Assembly: GCA_028564705.1 (NCBI GenBank)
Contig: JAPXFQ010000786.1
Location: forward strand, 372,001 to 436,000
Direction: 5' to 3'
Source of the DNA: Apricaphanius iberus
Lineage: Eukaryota; Chordata; Actinopteri; Cyprinodontiformes; Aphaniidae
Length of the DNA stretch: 64,000 nt
In this document: piece by piece, positions 36,916-47,569 of the stretch
How positions within the stretch are numbered: the first letter of the stretch is position 1
Layout of the letters: each line of letters begins with the position of its first letter
The notes under the pieces: generated by a model
What the model saw: the letters and a program-made list of their open reading frames with translations, nothing else
Databases searched by the model: none
Told to the model about the DNA's origin: nothing
Position numbers and translations under genes: made by a program

Positions 36916-37030
36916 CTACTCCAGGATCTCTTTCTCCTTCTCCTCCTCTACCTCCTCCAACCTCTATCATTTCATCTACTCCAGGATGATCTCTTTCTCC
37001 TTCTCCTCCAGCCTCTCTGCAGTCTGTCAC
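36909..37030 (-). repeat. Two tandem copies of a ~60-bp pyrimidine-rich unit
   Basis: The phrase catttcatctactccagga followed by tctctttctccttctcctc occurs twice, about 58 bp apart, just upstream of the transposase frame. It would encode a Glu/Lys-rich helical segment, and both copies carry a stop. Confidence 0.65.
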
Positions 37031-37533
37031 CTTACAAAAATATGTTGATGCAGGACAAATAGATTAGGGATAGAATGATCAGAGTTTGATGGTAAAGCTA
37101 TTTCCTGAGCAAAAAAGGCCTTTACTTTCACACGATGTTGTAATTCTTTCACACTATTATGTGTAATTTATTCCCCAAAAAATGGATACATAAAAGCACA
37201 TGATCATCTAAAAAATTAGCTTTTATTGCAATTATACCATAAATTTTATTTATATGTTTTTAAACAGTTGCTCTTTTCTACATGAATACATAAAAATAAG
37301 AATAAATGAGAATAAGAATAGGAAATAACTTTTTAAAAAGTGTGTCTCTTTGGCATATTCTATTTTAATGATTTAATCTAAGTTACTTACTCTTTGACTC
37401 CTAAAGAAGTCTCTTATATCGAGTTTTCTTTTCTTTGACATCCCTCAAATCCTATACGGCACACACACACATACATATGCACGCACCCAGGCAAACAGAC
37501 ACAAACACGAAATGTAAATGACACCAGTAAAAT

Positions 37534-38204
37534 TACAGATGTGCCGATCAGGGTTTTTGCCTCCGAGTCATTAGATTTTGAGTATCGGCCGATACCGAGT
37601 CCCGATCCGATACTTCTATGATACATTAAAACTACAAGAATAATAACAATCTTATTATTATTATATAGGATATTAGTATAATATATATATATGTATATAA
37701 AGCTTAATTGTAATATTTATAATGTATTTATTTTATGAACAGCCATATACAATAACAATATTAATATAGGCCACTTTATGTGTTCAGCTATGTGTGTAAG
37801 TGTCTGTAAGACTGTTTATTTTTTAATGATCTGTGTGAACTTGGTGATTCATGTAAACATCCAGTGATGGCAAACAGGGAAATAATATCAGTATTGTTCA
37901 CTGTATTCTTCTGAAAAGCACCGCGTTCAGTACGATCAAAGTTTTGATGATGAGGAATTTTAATAGTATCACGCTCGTATTTGTCAAAAATGCTGTAGCC
38001 TATCCGTACCGGATACTAGTCTGAAACTCATATCTGGCTCAACCCAAATTTTCCCATTTATTTTTAAATACTATCTGAAAAAAATAATGAGAATAAACAC
38101 ATATCCGATCCCTGATAGGGATGTAGCACCCGATCCCGATCAAGACTGAAACAACGTGATCAGGCCCAATTTCCTATCACATGAATTGAATCGGCACATC
38201 TCAA
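37534..38204. mobile_element. hAT-type MITE nested in the ZMYM-like hAT
   Basis: The termini tacagatgtgccgatc and the reverse of gaatcggcacatctcaa are inverted. The flanks agtaaaat (37526-37533 and 38205-38212) are a perfect 8-bp duplication. There is no coding capacity. An internal AT-rich block surrounds 37680. Confidence 0.75.
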
Positions 38205-38615
38205 AGTAAAATACATCTAGCCGATGTGACACGGGCAGAACAAAAGCCAAACGTGTTGACAACTTACACTTGCAGATGCCTCTCATCCGGCCCAACTAGC
38301 AGTTAAAGCGTGAGATCATGTATTAACAGTTAGAGACGTTAAACAAGCTTTACCGCTCTGGGATTTGAGCAGATGGAATGACAGCGGGGACAGCCAATCG
38401 CATGTAAGTTAGTGAGAACCCAGCAGCCAATCAGGAAGTGATATTTGGGTTAGAGGCGGGATTTCTAGCAGAGACCGGCGACATTTAACCCTTTGTGTGC
38501 CATAATCATCAACTAACCACTGCGGACAGCGTTTGTATTGATAATGACGACACAGTAGCGGCTGAATATTGGTAGGGACGTGTCCCTACCGTCCCTACCA
38601 AATTCTACGCCCATG

Positions 38616-38629
38616 CCCTTACAGAAAAA
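38616..38629 (+). repeat. Left terminal inverted repeat of the TNP2-type element
   Basis: cccttacagaaaaa is the exact reverse complement of 56382-56395. Its first eight bases double as the right target duplication of the adjoining hAT. Confidence 0.75.
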
Positions 38630-38870
38630 TCACATGAGTTTCACGTGGTCACAGTTTCTACATGTAATTCACATGTAATCCACATGTGATTGACTTGTGA
38701 TTAACATGTGATTCACATGCGAATCACATGTGGTTAACATATGTGGTTCACATGTAAACCACATGTGATTCAAATGTTATCCACATGTGAATCACGTTAT
38801 CCACACGTGAATCACATGTTGTCCAGATGTGAATCACATGTTATCCACATGTGATTCACATAGCCAACAG
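38630..38870. repeat. Left subterminal palindrome array
   Basis: About eleven exact acatgt hexamers plus several one-mismatch versions occur within ~240 bp, in contexts such as ccacatgtgattcac and gaatcacatgtgg. Typical spacing is 10-16 bp. Subterminal repeats of this kind are where transposases bind in CACTA elements. Confidence 0.75.
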
Positions 38871-38949
38871 TTATTTAACTTTTTACACATACTCTACAAA
38901 TTTTTCCATAACTGCAAACATGCCATTATTTGCTGTGTACATCATATGA

Positions 38950-39595
38950 CAGGCCTATTCAACTAGAGGTCCCCGGGCCAGATACAGCCCTTTTGAATCT
39001 TTTTGTGGCCCGCTAAAAGCTGCCAGTAACTCAGTTTGACTTGTATAAATATAATGTGTAAGTATTAAACCTATATCAGAGTTGGTTTGAGACTGAACTT
39101 CATAAGCCAGTAGCAGTAGTCTGCTGGTTTATAAAAACGATCTATAGGTAACTATGGCAACGCAGAACGGAGTGGGTAACTGCCACATAAACGTTGATTT
39201 GGCTGAACAAGTGGTTTCACCTGTGTGCAATAGTGGTAAACTGCTTTTCTGACTGAAGAACACAGCGGAAAACATTGGATAAGAAAAGCCGATTATTGGC
39301 TTAATGTTTTTCCAAACTATAAAGACGCAAAATAGATGGTCCAAATTGCCCATTTCAGGGCGAATGGACCTACAGTTATTTATTTATGTTGCCCATCTTA
39401 AAAACTGTTGTGTATTTTTGCAATATTGCCATTAATGTGACAGCAAGGTTGTTCAAATGGAAGGATTTGTTCTTTGAACTTATGGTTAGAAATGTTTATT
39501 AAAATTGCTTTTTAAATAAAATTATTGACTTTGGCCTACGAGTCTTCTGTAATTTTTATATTTGGCCCACCTACAATTAAGGTTGAATAGCCCTA
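38950..39595. mobile_element. hAT-type MITE nested in the large element
   Basis: The ends caggcctattcaact and the reverse of ggttgaatagcccta are inverted. The flanks tcatatga (38942-38949) and tcatatca (39596-39603) agree at seven of eight positions. No transposase is encoded. Confidence 0.7.
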
Positions 39596-40540
39596 TCATA
39601 TCACCCTTATATTATGGAAAAAACATTACTTGATGCAAAAAATATGACATTTCTAAAAGTATCACTCAAACATTATTAGCAATTGCAGTAATGCTAAATC
39701 TGACAAAGAAGCAAAGGAATATTGAATATTGATAAGAGATCTAAAAACAGATATGAAACAGTTAGATTTCAAAAGTTTAAAATACTGAAGAATGAATACC
39801 AAAATATGAAATACTGACACTAGTCTTTTCATGACATGAAGATTGTATTGAGAATCAAATCACAATAACAGGGTCGCATTGTCCAAATTGCAAGGAGTCA
39901 GTTGCAAAACCAGTCTCCCTCTATCATACAATTCCATTTTAAAACGTACAAATACAACAGTATAAATAAACACCCTTTTACATATTTGCCAATAATCAAA
40001 GACTGTAGGCTAATGGAACAATATAAACAGCAATCGATCTGAAGAATATCTGAATGGGGATGAATATTTAGCACATTTGAAATATATACATTTTTCACTT
40101 CATACATTCCAAGTCCAGAGTTTGATAAAAAATAAAACCCAATAATACAATGGTTATTCTCTGAAATCATGGGAAATTGTGCACTTTTAGAAAGAAACAT
40201 GAAACATCTGTCATTGTTAGTTCATACCATGAGGTTTATGTTCAGATGTGGATGGAAGCCAGATTTGACCTCCGAGGCCCAGGAGAGGTCAAATCCAAAA
40301 TGGCCATCAATAATATAAAAAAATGCCTAATGTTGGAACCAAACACAGCAGAAAAACACTTAGCAACTGTGGTAGATCTGCTTCAGGTAATTGCCCATAT
40401 TCAACTTCAGAAGCAGCAGAGTTCATTACGCATTGACTGTTAATTATTACAATCAAATTATTTAAATACTCAGTTTTTAAAAATATATATGGGGGTGGGG
40501 TGTTATCTATTTTTAAAGCCCAAAATTAACATTCTGTATG
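39596..40540. other. Non-coding segment downstream of the TNP2-like gene
   Basis: An 88-codon plus-strand ORF (40177-40443) has no recognisable domain. Otherwise the segment is AT-rich. Confidence 0.3.
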
Positions 40541-40559
40541 TTACACAGACGCTCCACTG

Positions 40560-40690
40560 TGCAGCACGGAGAGTTTATTCTTCAAATGTCGGATCAGATT
40601 TGTTGTGTTGGAGTCTTTTAATGTGCTTCCGCTGCAAAGTATTTTTCGTTGCATGGATACAAACGACATCCCTCTCACAGACCATAAAAG
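40560..40690 (-). pseudogene. BED zinc-finger remnant of a hAT element
   Basis: The minus-strand frame reads KDSNTTNLIRHLKN, which is the conserved second half of a BED finger. A damaged cysteine part precedes it. It is a short isolated relic with no transposase core nearby. Confidence 0.45.
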
Positions 40691-40976
40691 TTCCATAGAC
40701 AAGTTTGTTGTTGCAGTATTCGCTGCCGTGTGCCTGCGCTGTGTGTGGGGGGCGGTCAAAATTATACATATTGTATAATCTAACTATGGTAGAATTTTCA
40801 TGTTTCTTTACAAAAAAAAAAAGTTATTAAATCACAATTTATGGTCATATGCTGTACTATCACATGCAAAGTTGGAAAATCATTTGGAGTTACCTGTTGT
40901 AATTAGTTCAAGAAAGCATTCTTGAACCAGTTGAATATTATAATAAACTACGCAAGCACTGAGAATAACTGAGTTC

Positions 40977-42604
40977 TTAATCCTGATCTAAACTGTTAGG
41001 CAGTAAACAGATTACATGGCTATTTTCCATTCTATATGCTATACATTTTTGTGATAGCTGGCACATGTCAAAAGCAATCAAGTTACAAAATTCACATGGG
41101 GCTGACATCATATACTTAATCTGGCACCTAGATTCACCAAAGTAGGCTGGATGAAATAAGGTTGGTTTGGAAACATACTTTCTCAAAAGACATAATGGAT
41201 ACTCACAACCAGCGTAACTCCTCACATTAACAAAGGAAATTATCTGGCAAAGGCTACCATCAGATATCCTGACCAGAGTGTTGTCCCTCTTAAATTTCCT
41301 TCTGTAATGGATGCTCAAAAACACCTGGGAGTCGCTGACTGCTTTGTGATAAAACATAGCTTTATCTATTAGAGGGTGTCCTAGGTGTTGCTCAACTGCA
41401 TCCATTTCATGTATATTTAAAGTTTTAAAGAGACCATGACCAAAGAACAGTGTCATCCAATATCCTTGCATATTTATTTGTTTCATATCCCTCTATCATT
41501 ATTTCAAACAACCGCTTTACTTTTGGTTGTGCATTTGACATATTCTCACCAATGCTCTCCACAAGTTTTAGTAAAAGAAAAGTTGTTACAATCTGTAAGG
41601 GCACAGACATTGTAAAGTTTCAACAGAGTGCCATTACATCCTTCAAAACTGTATGCACTGTAACACCATAAAGGCCCCCATTTTCTGACACTCACTAAGA
41701 TGAAGAAGAATGGAAATTGAACGTTATATGTGATCTACCATATAAGGTCTCAAATTTGTGAAAAAACTCATTTAGATTTTGGGATGCATAGAACAGCTCC
41801 AGTTGACTGATGGATGTTGTTTGTAAGACATAAGCGGCTTGGCATAAAAGAAGGAGGTGTGCAAAAAATCTGCCTGGAAGAATGGATTTCAACACAATAG
41901 GAGCATAAGACAAAATAAATGCTTGCCATTCTGATGCTTTCCAATAGGCTCTGGTGATTATAGATCTTGGTAATCTTGTTATGTTGGATGGAGGCTGAAA
42001 ACGTTTAATTTTTCTATCTAACGCATTAATTTGATTTCCAATGTACCAAGGCTCTTTATGGTAGGAACTGTCAAACCACAACATAGACAACTTTCTCATC
42101 CCCCCCAGATCAATGCAATGCATAGAATCAACAATAAATCCAGACACAATATCAAAAAAAGGAAGTAACATCAAAGGTGTTGGCCCTTTAACCTCCTCAT
42201 TTTCACTAACTGTTGCATGTCTTCCCCATTCAATCATAGCTTGGTGACAGCGTTCTGTAATTTGTTCTTGATAAGGATATACTTGAACATATCCTTTACC
42301 TTTCTGAAGTCTGTCACCTGGATTAAGACACCAATTGCAACCAAAATTTCCATTGAATTGCTTAAAGTCATTAACAGTTGTTAATGTTCCTGTTTTGAAA
42401 AGCTTTTTGAAAAGATACTTGGTTAGTGGCAAAAGGCAATCTTGGGGTAAAATCACAACCAAAAGTTGGAGAAGTTTCTGCAGACCATCTTGTGTTAATC
42501 CAACCATTACTGCAAATGTCATCAGAACTAGGATTGTTTGTCCCAGAGTAACAGATGCTACTTTGTACATTGGAGATTTTTCATTCATCATTTCATCATT
42601 TATC
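40977..42604 (-). pseudogene. TNP2-like transposase, main part, with frame breaks
   Basis: The exon opens after a good acceptor (cttttttag|ATAAATGATG at 42604). Features in order are LPLTKYLFKKLF and a CNWCLNPGD cysteine pair, then GPTPLMLLPFFDIV, HCIDLGGMRKLSMLWF and ITRAYWKASEWQAFILSYAP. After a 1-base frame slip near 41710 comes VRKWGPLWCYSAYSFEGCNG, then LQIVTTFLLLKLVESIGENM and a C-terminal domain ending at 40977. These are the conserved blocks of TNP2-type (EnSpm/CACTA-like) transposases in animals. At least two frame changes, near 41710 and 41450, mean it is probably inactive. Some breaks might instead be short introns. The gene is transcribed away from the divergent plus-strand gene. 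Confidence 0.75.
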
Positions 42605-43111
42605 TAAAAAGAAAAAAAAGGATTCATGTTACTTCCCTCATGTTATATGAAACTTAAAAATATGAGTTGTGATAAAACACTTTGTGAATAAAAAAAATGT
42701 ATTTTACTGCTTACTCAATAAATTAGGCCTACTTTTCATACCTTAGCCTTTTCATGTATTTCATATTCTATATATTATACTTACTGTACACACCACATTA
42801 CATGTTACTGCTTATTTCACAGTTAGATGCTTAACTATATTTTGTCGTTTCAGTAATTTTAGGTTAGTCAAGTCATCTGGAAACAAGATTCAGGGTAGAT
42901 GACTAGGCTAATATCTCTCGTAAGCACCACAATCATATTGAACCTGAAAAACTATTTATTTTTAATTCTCAGAGATAAGTAGTACTTATTGTTTGCAAGA
43001 TACCTTTTTAATCTGGCGTTCATGTAGCATTACTATGATAAATTTATGGTTACCACTTAAAATCATTCTATTTATTAATTTAGCCATGTTGAATGAATTC
43101 CATTTATTTAC

Positions 43112-43182
43112 GTTAACAATTTTTTTCAAATGAACATGGCAGTCTTCATTTCTCACTGCCTCTTCACGGTCTGTGTATCTAT
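43112..43182 (-). CDS. Candidate internal exon of the TNP2-like gene
   Basis: The segment lies between an acceptor (gcagtttttag|ATAGATAC) and a donor (GTTAAC|GTAAATAA). It encodes DRYTDREEAVRNEDCHVHLK and a few more residues, acidic and helical. It is open in one frame and lies in the expected place between the acidic exons and the main exon. No homology is claimed. Confidence 0.35.
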
Positions 43183-43383
43183 CTAAAAACTGCATGAAAA
43201 GTCAGGGCTCTGCTCTCTGCACATACACAGCATTTTGATAAAGCTGAATCATGACGTTTCTCTCATTCACATGTTTTTTGTTTCGGCTGTTGGACAATAG
43301 AACAAGTATGAAACACTGAGTGGAACATGACCCGGTAAGACTACCCGTCCCTTTCTCGAAGCTGTCGCCATGTTCGCTACGGC

Positions 43384-43500
43384 TTGTGTTTTTGGGGGGT
43401 GTGGGGTTGGTTGGTTGTGGGGTGTGTTGGTTTTGGGGGTGGTTGGGTTGTTGTTTGGTTGGTTTTTGTTTTTGGTTTTGTGTTTTTGTGTTGGGGGGGT
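43384..43500. repeat. 117-nt G/T-only tract
   Basis: The plus strand contains no A or C for 117 bases and includes G runs of 3 to 7. The strand could form G-quadruplexes. It lies in a presumed intron of the TNP2-like gene. Confidence 0.85.
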
Positions 43501-44398
43501 AAATCTTTTCATATCTCATCAGTTAGATGATATTTAATCTTGAATAAAAAACTTAGATGAAAGAAGATTAGATTAGATTAAAATTAGATGATAGTAACTT
43601 CCTATTTGGCTTCAATTATGTTTTAAACATACGAGGCAGAAACGCTGTCCATATATTTCCAGTCACTGGTGACGACACGCCCATATCTCTCCGCTGCTCC
43701 TCTGTCACTCAGCAGAGAGAGGGAGAAAAACCTCTCACTCGATATACTGCAATATAGCAACACTCTTGAAATAAACAACTAGTTTTGGTCCTTCTTTGGA
43801 GAAATAAATCCTTATTTGGGTCTGAAAAATCGTTAAATCTAGCAACACACACAGATGGAAACACTGGGAAGCAGAACTGTTCTAATAAGGTATGCACTTT
43901 GATTGGCTGGTAGCATCACATGGGGCGCTGTGCCAGCTAGATGCAGAAATGAAAGCAGACAACCGCTACAGCCCAATATTGCCCGTTCATGCGTAAGATG
44001 TTTAACCGTTTGCGTTCATCCACAAGGAGGGTAAGTTATTTTCCAGGACAAAGCAAACGTTTCCAGGACATTTGACTTTTTTCCCCATTTCCATGTGTTT
44101 TCCATGACACGTGGGAACCCTGATTTCTCCCAGTCTCTGAGATTCACAAAGATCTGTTATAACTATTTCCACAGTTTGAGACAAATATAAATCAGGATCT
44201 TTCTTTTACAGCTCACAATAATCCAAATCTGCACTACCCTTCAAATCCATCTTTATAACATTCTATAAGAAAGTCTTTGGTAATATCTAATATATAAGTA
44301 TCACATATTGTATCACTGTACTCTCACTGTGAACATCTATCCACAACCTGTTCGTTCTTGTAAGGCATAGAAATGCTTGACAATACAAATGATCATAC

Positions 44399-44476
44399 CA
44401 TCTGTTCAGAGTCAGAAGTAGAACTGTCCTGTCCACCATCACTGACATCATCATTTACGTGACTGTTGAGAGGGTC
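44399..44476 (-). CDS. Acidic exon of the TNP2-like gene (last of the small-exon series)
   Basis: The exon is 78 nt and phase 0 at both ends, between tttgcag and gtatga. It encodes NDDVSDGGQDSSTSDSEQM, preceded by DPLNSHV. The composition matches the alternating acidic exons upstream at 45.5-46.5 kb. Confidence 0.55.
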
Positions 44477-44524
44477 CTGCAAAGATGTAAAGAAGACACA
44501 TTTAGTTATTTTTATTATTAGTTC

Positions 44525-44684
44525 AAAGAAATCCCATCTCTCCATTTTCTATACCACTTAATCCATTAAAGAGTCGGCGGGGACTTGAGCCTATCCCCGT
44601 ATTTAGCAGGCAAGAGACAGGTCGCCAGTCCAGGGTGTACCCTACCAGCCAACAAAGAGAACCAAACAACCACCCCTACACATA

Positions 44685-44730
<46 letters not shown>

Positions 44731-44890
44731 AAAGGGAGAATATAGAGTGACCAATTAATCCACCATGCATGTCTTTGGACAAACTTCACACAGAAAGGTC
44801 CCTGTTTGAACCCCTCCCCAGCAAAGGCCCGAACCAAAGAGCCTTGTTCCTATGAGGCTGCGGTGCTAACCACAACACCACCGTACAGTC
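44525..44890 (-). mobile_element. Teleost LINE/SINE-tail repeat (Rex3-like) with microsatellite
   Basis: The segment carries ctctccattttctataccac followed by cttaatccattaaagagtcg. It then has the 'caggtcgccagtccagggtg' type block seen again at 53.63-53.76 kb. A (CA)n run at 44686-44728 interrupts it. The far end resembles the tgaggctgcggtgctaacca block of common fish tails. Confidence 0.55.
44686..44728. repeat. (CA)n microsatellite
   Basis: About 21 uninterrupted ca units. Confidence 0.9.
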
Positions 44891-45511
44891 CAAGTTAGTT
44901 CAAAGAAATTATTCATCCAAAAATTGTGTTAACTTAGCAGGTTAGATCCACACAAAAAATGTTTTTCTGATATCCTTATTAGATAAAAAATAGCTGTAGA
45001 AAATATCTACAATTTTTGTAAGGTGCTTTAAAGACATACAACAGAACTTTGTCAGATTTTCTGTGAATAGATAATTCAGCATCCAACTTGCATCCTATAT
45101 GCACAGACAGTAAAGTCCGCCCTATATTGACATTTTTCTTATGCTTCGTTCTGTCCCTTTCTCTCTTTTGCCTCTCTTCTTCAAAATGTATTTTTGTGTT
45201 TCTTTGCTGAATCAGCCATGGTGCATGTTTAAGACATCTGGTGGTTATATCTGCATTTGACGTGGTGCTTAAAGCATGCAGCGTCTCAGAAGAAAAAGTT
45301 GTATAGTGCGGTTTCTCAGCTTCAGCACGCTGCTGGACAGTGACGGCTCCAGAAATGCCCACAATTGATGTCATTGCGCCACCAAAAAAGTCAGTTTTAA
45401 GATTAGAAAGTTACGTCTTTCAATGTATACAGTTTAAGCAGGAATGGGACTTTGAAGTTAAGTGAGACAGATACAATTTGGAAACAAGTTCTTTGAAAAA
45501 TAAAAACCCAC

Positions 45512-46512
45512 CTCAAAGTCCGAATATTGACTTGTTGCATCACTGTCCCCTTCTACGTGCTCATCAATGGACTGATGTGGAAGAGGAGATATGCATAGCT
45601 CAGAGTTAATTCTTAATTGCTATGTTATAAATTATGTTGTCAGTGAACCTACCTCTTCAGCTTCGTCACTCAGCCTCCCCTTTCCAGCATCACTATGATC
45701 TTCTGCGTTGCCGATCAGTTGCTAAATGAATAAATGAATGAATAAGTAAAAGCTAATCCTATATTTAGCTTTATGAGGATGCCTGATATCTGATATTTCA
45801 AAACATTATTAGTCAGGGACTTATTACAGTGTATGCACAAAACCAAATATAGACTTTGATCATAAGTTTTTAGCTGTTAAACAATTAAATGCAAACCCAC
45901 TACAAAGGAGACAGCTGGGACAGTATTGCCATCAATGTCTCTGCCTCTGGGTTCCTCAAAGAATAACTGTGGAAGAGAAAAGACCAGAGTAACAGTAGTA
46001 GTATTTAATCTTAATAATTATAATGACAACTGACATGAAAAGATAACAAAATTGACATGCCTCTTCAGATTCGAGATTCTGCCTTTCTTCTTCAGCATCA
46101 TTGCCATATACAAAGTGTTTGTTGGAATGCTGAAAAAGAAGTTAATATAGCTACCTCAATAGTAAGCCTCATGGTCATATTTCATTTCTCGTTTGATGGT
46201 AATTTTTAGTACATGGCAGAAGGCATAACATGCATTTACAGAACAGTTAATAATTTGAGTTGTTAAGCAGTTAAAAATGTAAACTCACTTCAAAGTTAAA
46301 GTCCAGATTTGCATCTGTGCCATCACTTTCTCCATCTCCATAGACTGACTGCCGTGGAGATAAGAGAGCATAAGTTACACATAATGTTTAAACGTAGGCC
46401 GCATCATGACAATGACCACAAAATAAACACTGAGTGACCTTACTTTTTCAGGTTCATCATTTATCATTCCCTCTTCAGCATCACTCCCATCTAGAGTGTG
46501 CCCAGTGGGATG
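45512..46512 (-). CDS. Array of six alternating small acidic exons in the TNP2-like gene
   Basis: In minus-strand order the exons are A1 46512-46444 (69 nt), B1 46348-46289 (60), A2 46129-46061 (69), B2 45966-45901 (66), A3 45721-45653 (69) and B3 45571-45512 (60). Every one is a whole number of codons, open in phase 0, preceded by AG and followed by GT (GC for A2). A exons encode 23 residues with a GSDAEE-like core (HPTGHTLDGSDAEEG, FVYGNDAEEERQ, EDHSDAGKGR). B exons encode 20-22 residues (GDGESDGTDANLDFNFE, VEGDSDATSQYSDFE; B2 diverged). The A-to-A and B-to-B distances are all about 380-410 bp. Introns after B1 and B2 are recognisably similar, so the pair was tandemly duplicated. Skipping any exon keeps the frame. 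The role is unknown; an acidic linker is my inference. Confidence 0.65.
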
Positions 46513-47004
46513 CTAAAAAAAACAAACAAGACAGCATTTATCTTAACTCAATATTTAGATTAATTTGAAGACCAATGTTTTCTGTCTTCAAATAAAACTT
46601 TATCTATAAAGCACTTTTCAGACTAAACAGCTTCAATAATCAAAAACAGCAGTTTTCCATCTAAAAAAAATATACAAGCAATCATACACACCCACTCACT
46701 CTCATACAAACACTAACTAAATGGACATAGAACCCCCCCCTCTGTCATTCCCCTTGACCCCAACAAACTGTCTCTAACTAAAAGAAAATAACAGTTTAAA
46801 GGAGCATGTCGTGGCTCAAGGAAACTCCCCTCATGCTATGTTTGACCACTGCTTCCCCACCATAAAAGTATGTATGCGTATTTGGCACAAATCAAATTCT
46901 TTCAATCACCAACTCATTAAAAATGAATTGGTAGGTATTTCCAAAACTATATCAAACTTATACAGTTGCAATTATGATTATTCAACATACAAATGTGATC
47001 TTAC

Positions 47005-47053
47005 CTCTGGATGATTCAAAACATTGCATTCTTCAATGGAGTCATAATCAGAG
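47005..47053 (-). CDS. Upstream acidic exon of the TNP2-like gene
   Basis: The exon lies between acceptor acccatacag and donor gtaagatc. It encodes SDYDSIEECNVLNHPE, continuing from the mini-exon at 47188-47209 in consistent phase. Confidence 0.5.
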
Positions 47054-47187
47054 CTGTATGGGTATTGGTTAGTGCAAATTATTATAAATCTGGATGAACA
47101 TATCAATTTGAATATCTTTAGAACATCCAGAAATGTGCAGGACATATAATAAGTTATTTATTAACCGTTACTGGTACATTTATTTAC

Positions 47188-47209
47188 CTATCTCTATCAG
47201 CATTGGGAT
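47188..47209 (-). CDS. 22-nt mini-exon of the TNP2-like gene
   Basis: The sequence between tattccag and gtaaat reads atcccaatgctgatagag plus atag. With the next exon it gives PNADRDSSDYDS. The first coding exon further upstream was not resolved. A candidate start with a good context (gagATGG) is at 47479, but its phase does not fit. Confidence 0.4.
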
Positions 47210-47320
47210 CTGGAATAGAGAATTATATTAGCTTTATTAGTTGCATATAAAAATTTGTAACTAAGTAAACATGCCTACATAAAGTTCCCACTTTAACTTA
47301 AATTACAAGCAATGGCATGA

Positions 47321-47322
<2 letters not shown>

Positions 47323-47354
<32 letters not shown>
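47323..47354. repeat. (TA)n microsatellite
   Basis: About 16 ta units in a presumed intron. Confidence 0.9.
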
Positions 47355-47358
<4 letters not shown>

Positions 47359-47569
47359 TTTTTCTTGACAGGATACAGCAGACAGAATAGCTAAATAAAC
47401 TTAGCTGAATTGGTTCATGTACCATTAGTAGTTTTCTCCATGCGATATTTTGTCGTCCGGGGTAAGGGGATGCTGCCATCTCGCAAATATCTTCTGTATA
47501 GCATCCTTTTCTTACAAGATGGTTCCGTTTTGGAATAGCTTTGGCTAAGTCTATACTTGCAGTCAACAA

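Larger units (their letters stand above)
35044..38615 (-). mobile_element. hAT transposon, 3.57 kb, ZMYM1-like transposase family
   Basis: The ends caagggagtaggtttg and the reverse of caaattctacgcccatg are matching hAT-type inverted repeats, flanked by a perfect 8-bp duplication, cccttaca. It contains a minus-strand transposase gene and a 671-bp hAT MITE (37534-38204). The element inserted within the first bases of the larger TNP2-type transposon. Confidence 0.85.

Noticed and set aside
38640..38868. CRISPR-like array
   Set aside because: The repeats are short palindromes with irregular spacing and no unique spacers, in a eukaryotic transposon end.
42986..43195. Whole 69-codon ORF as coding
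   Set aside because: Only the first part (43182-43112) is bounded by splice sites and acidic. The rest resembles intron read-through.
43384..43500. Telomere-like repeat
   Set aside because: There is no periodic ttaggg unit; only the base composition is skewed.
44979..45374. 131-codon minus ORF between the acidic exons as an additional exon
   Set aside because: It has no acceptor/donor pair in phase with the neighbouring exons and no recognisable domain; it may be an insert.
47303..47569. 88-codon ORF as the first exon of the TNP2-like gene
   Set aside because: It opens with a non-ATG codon and runs into a TA microsatellite. No donor gives the phase required by the next exon.
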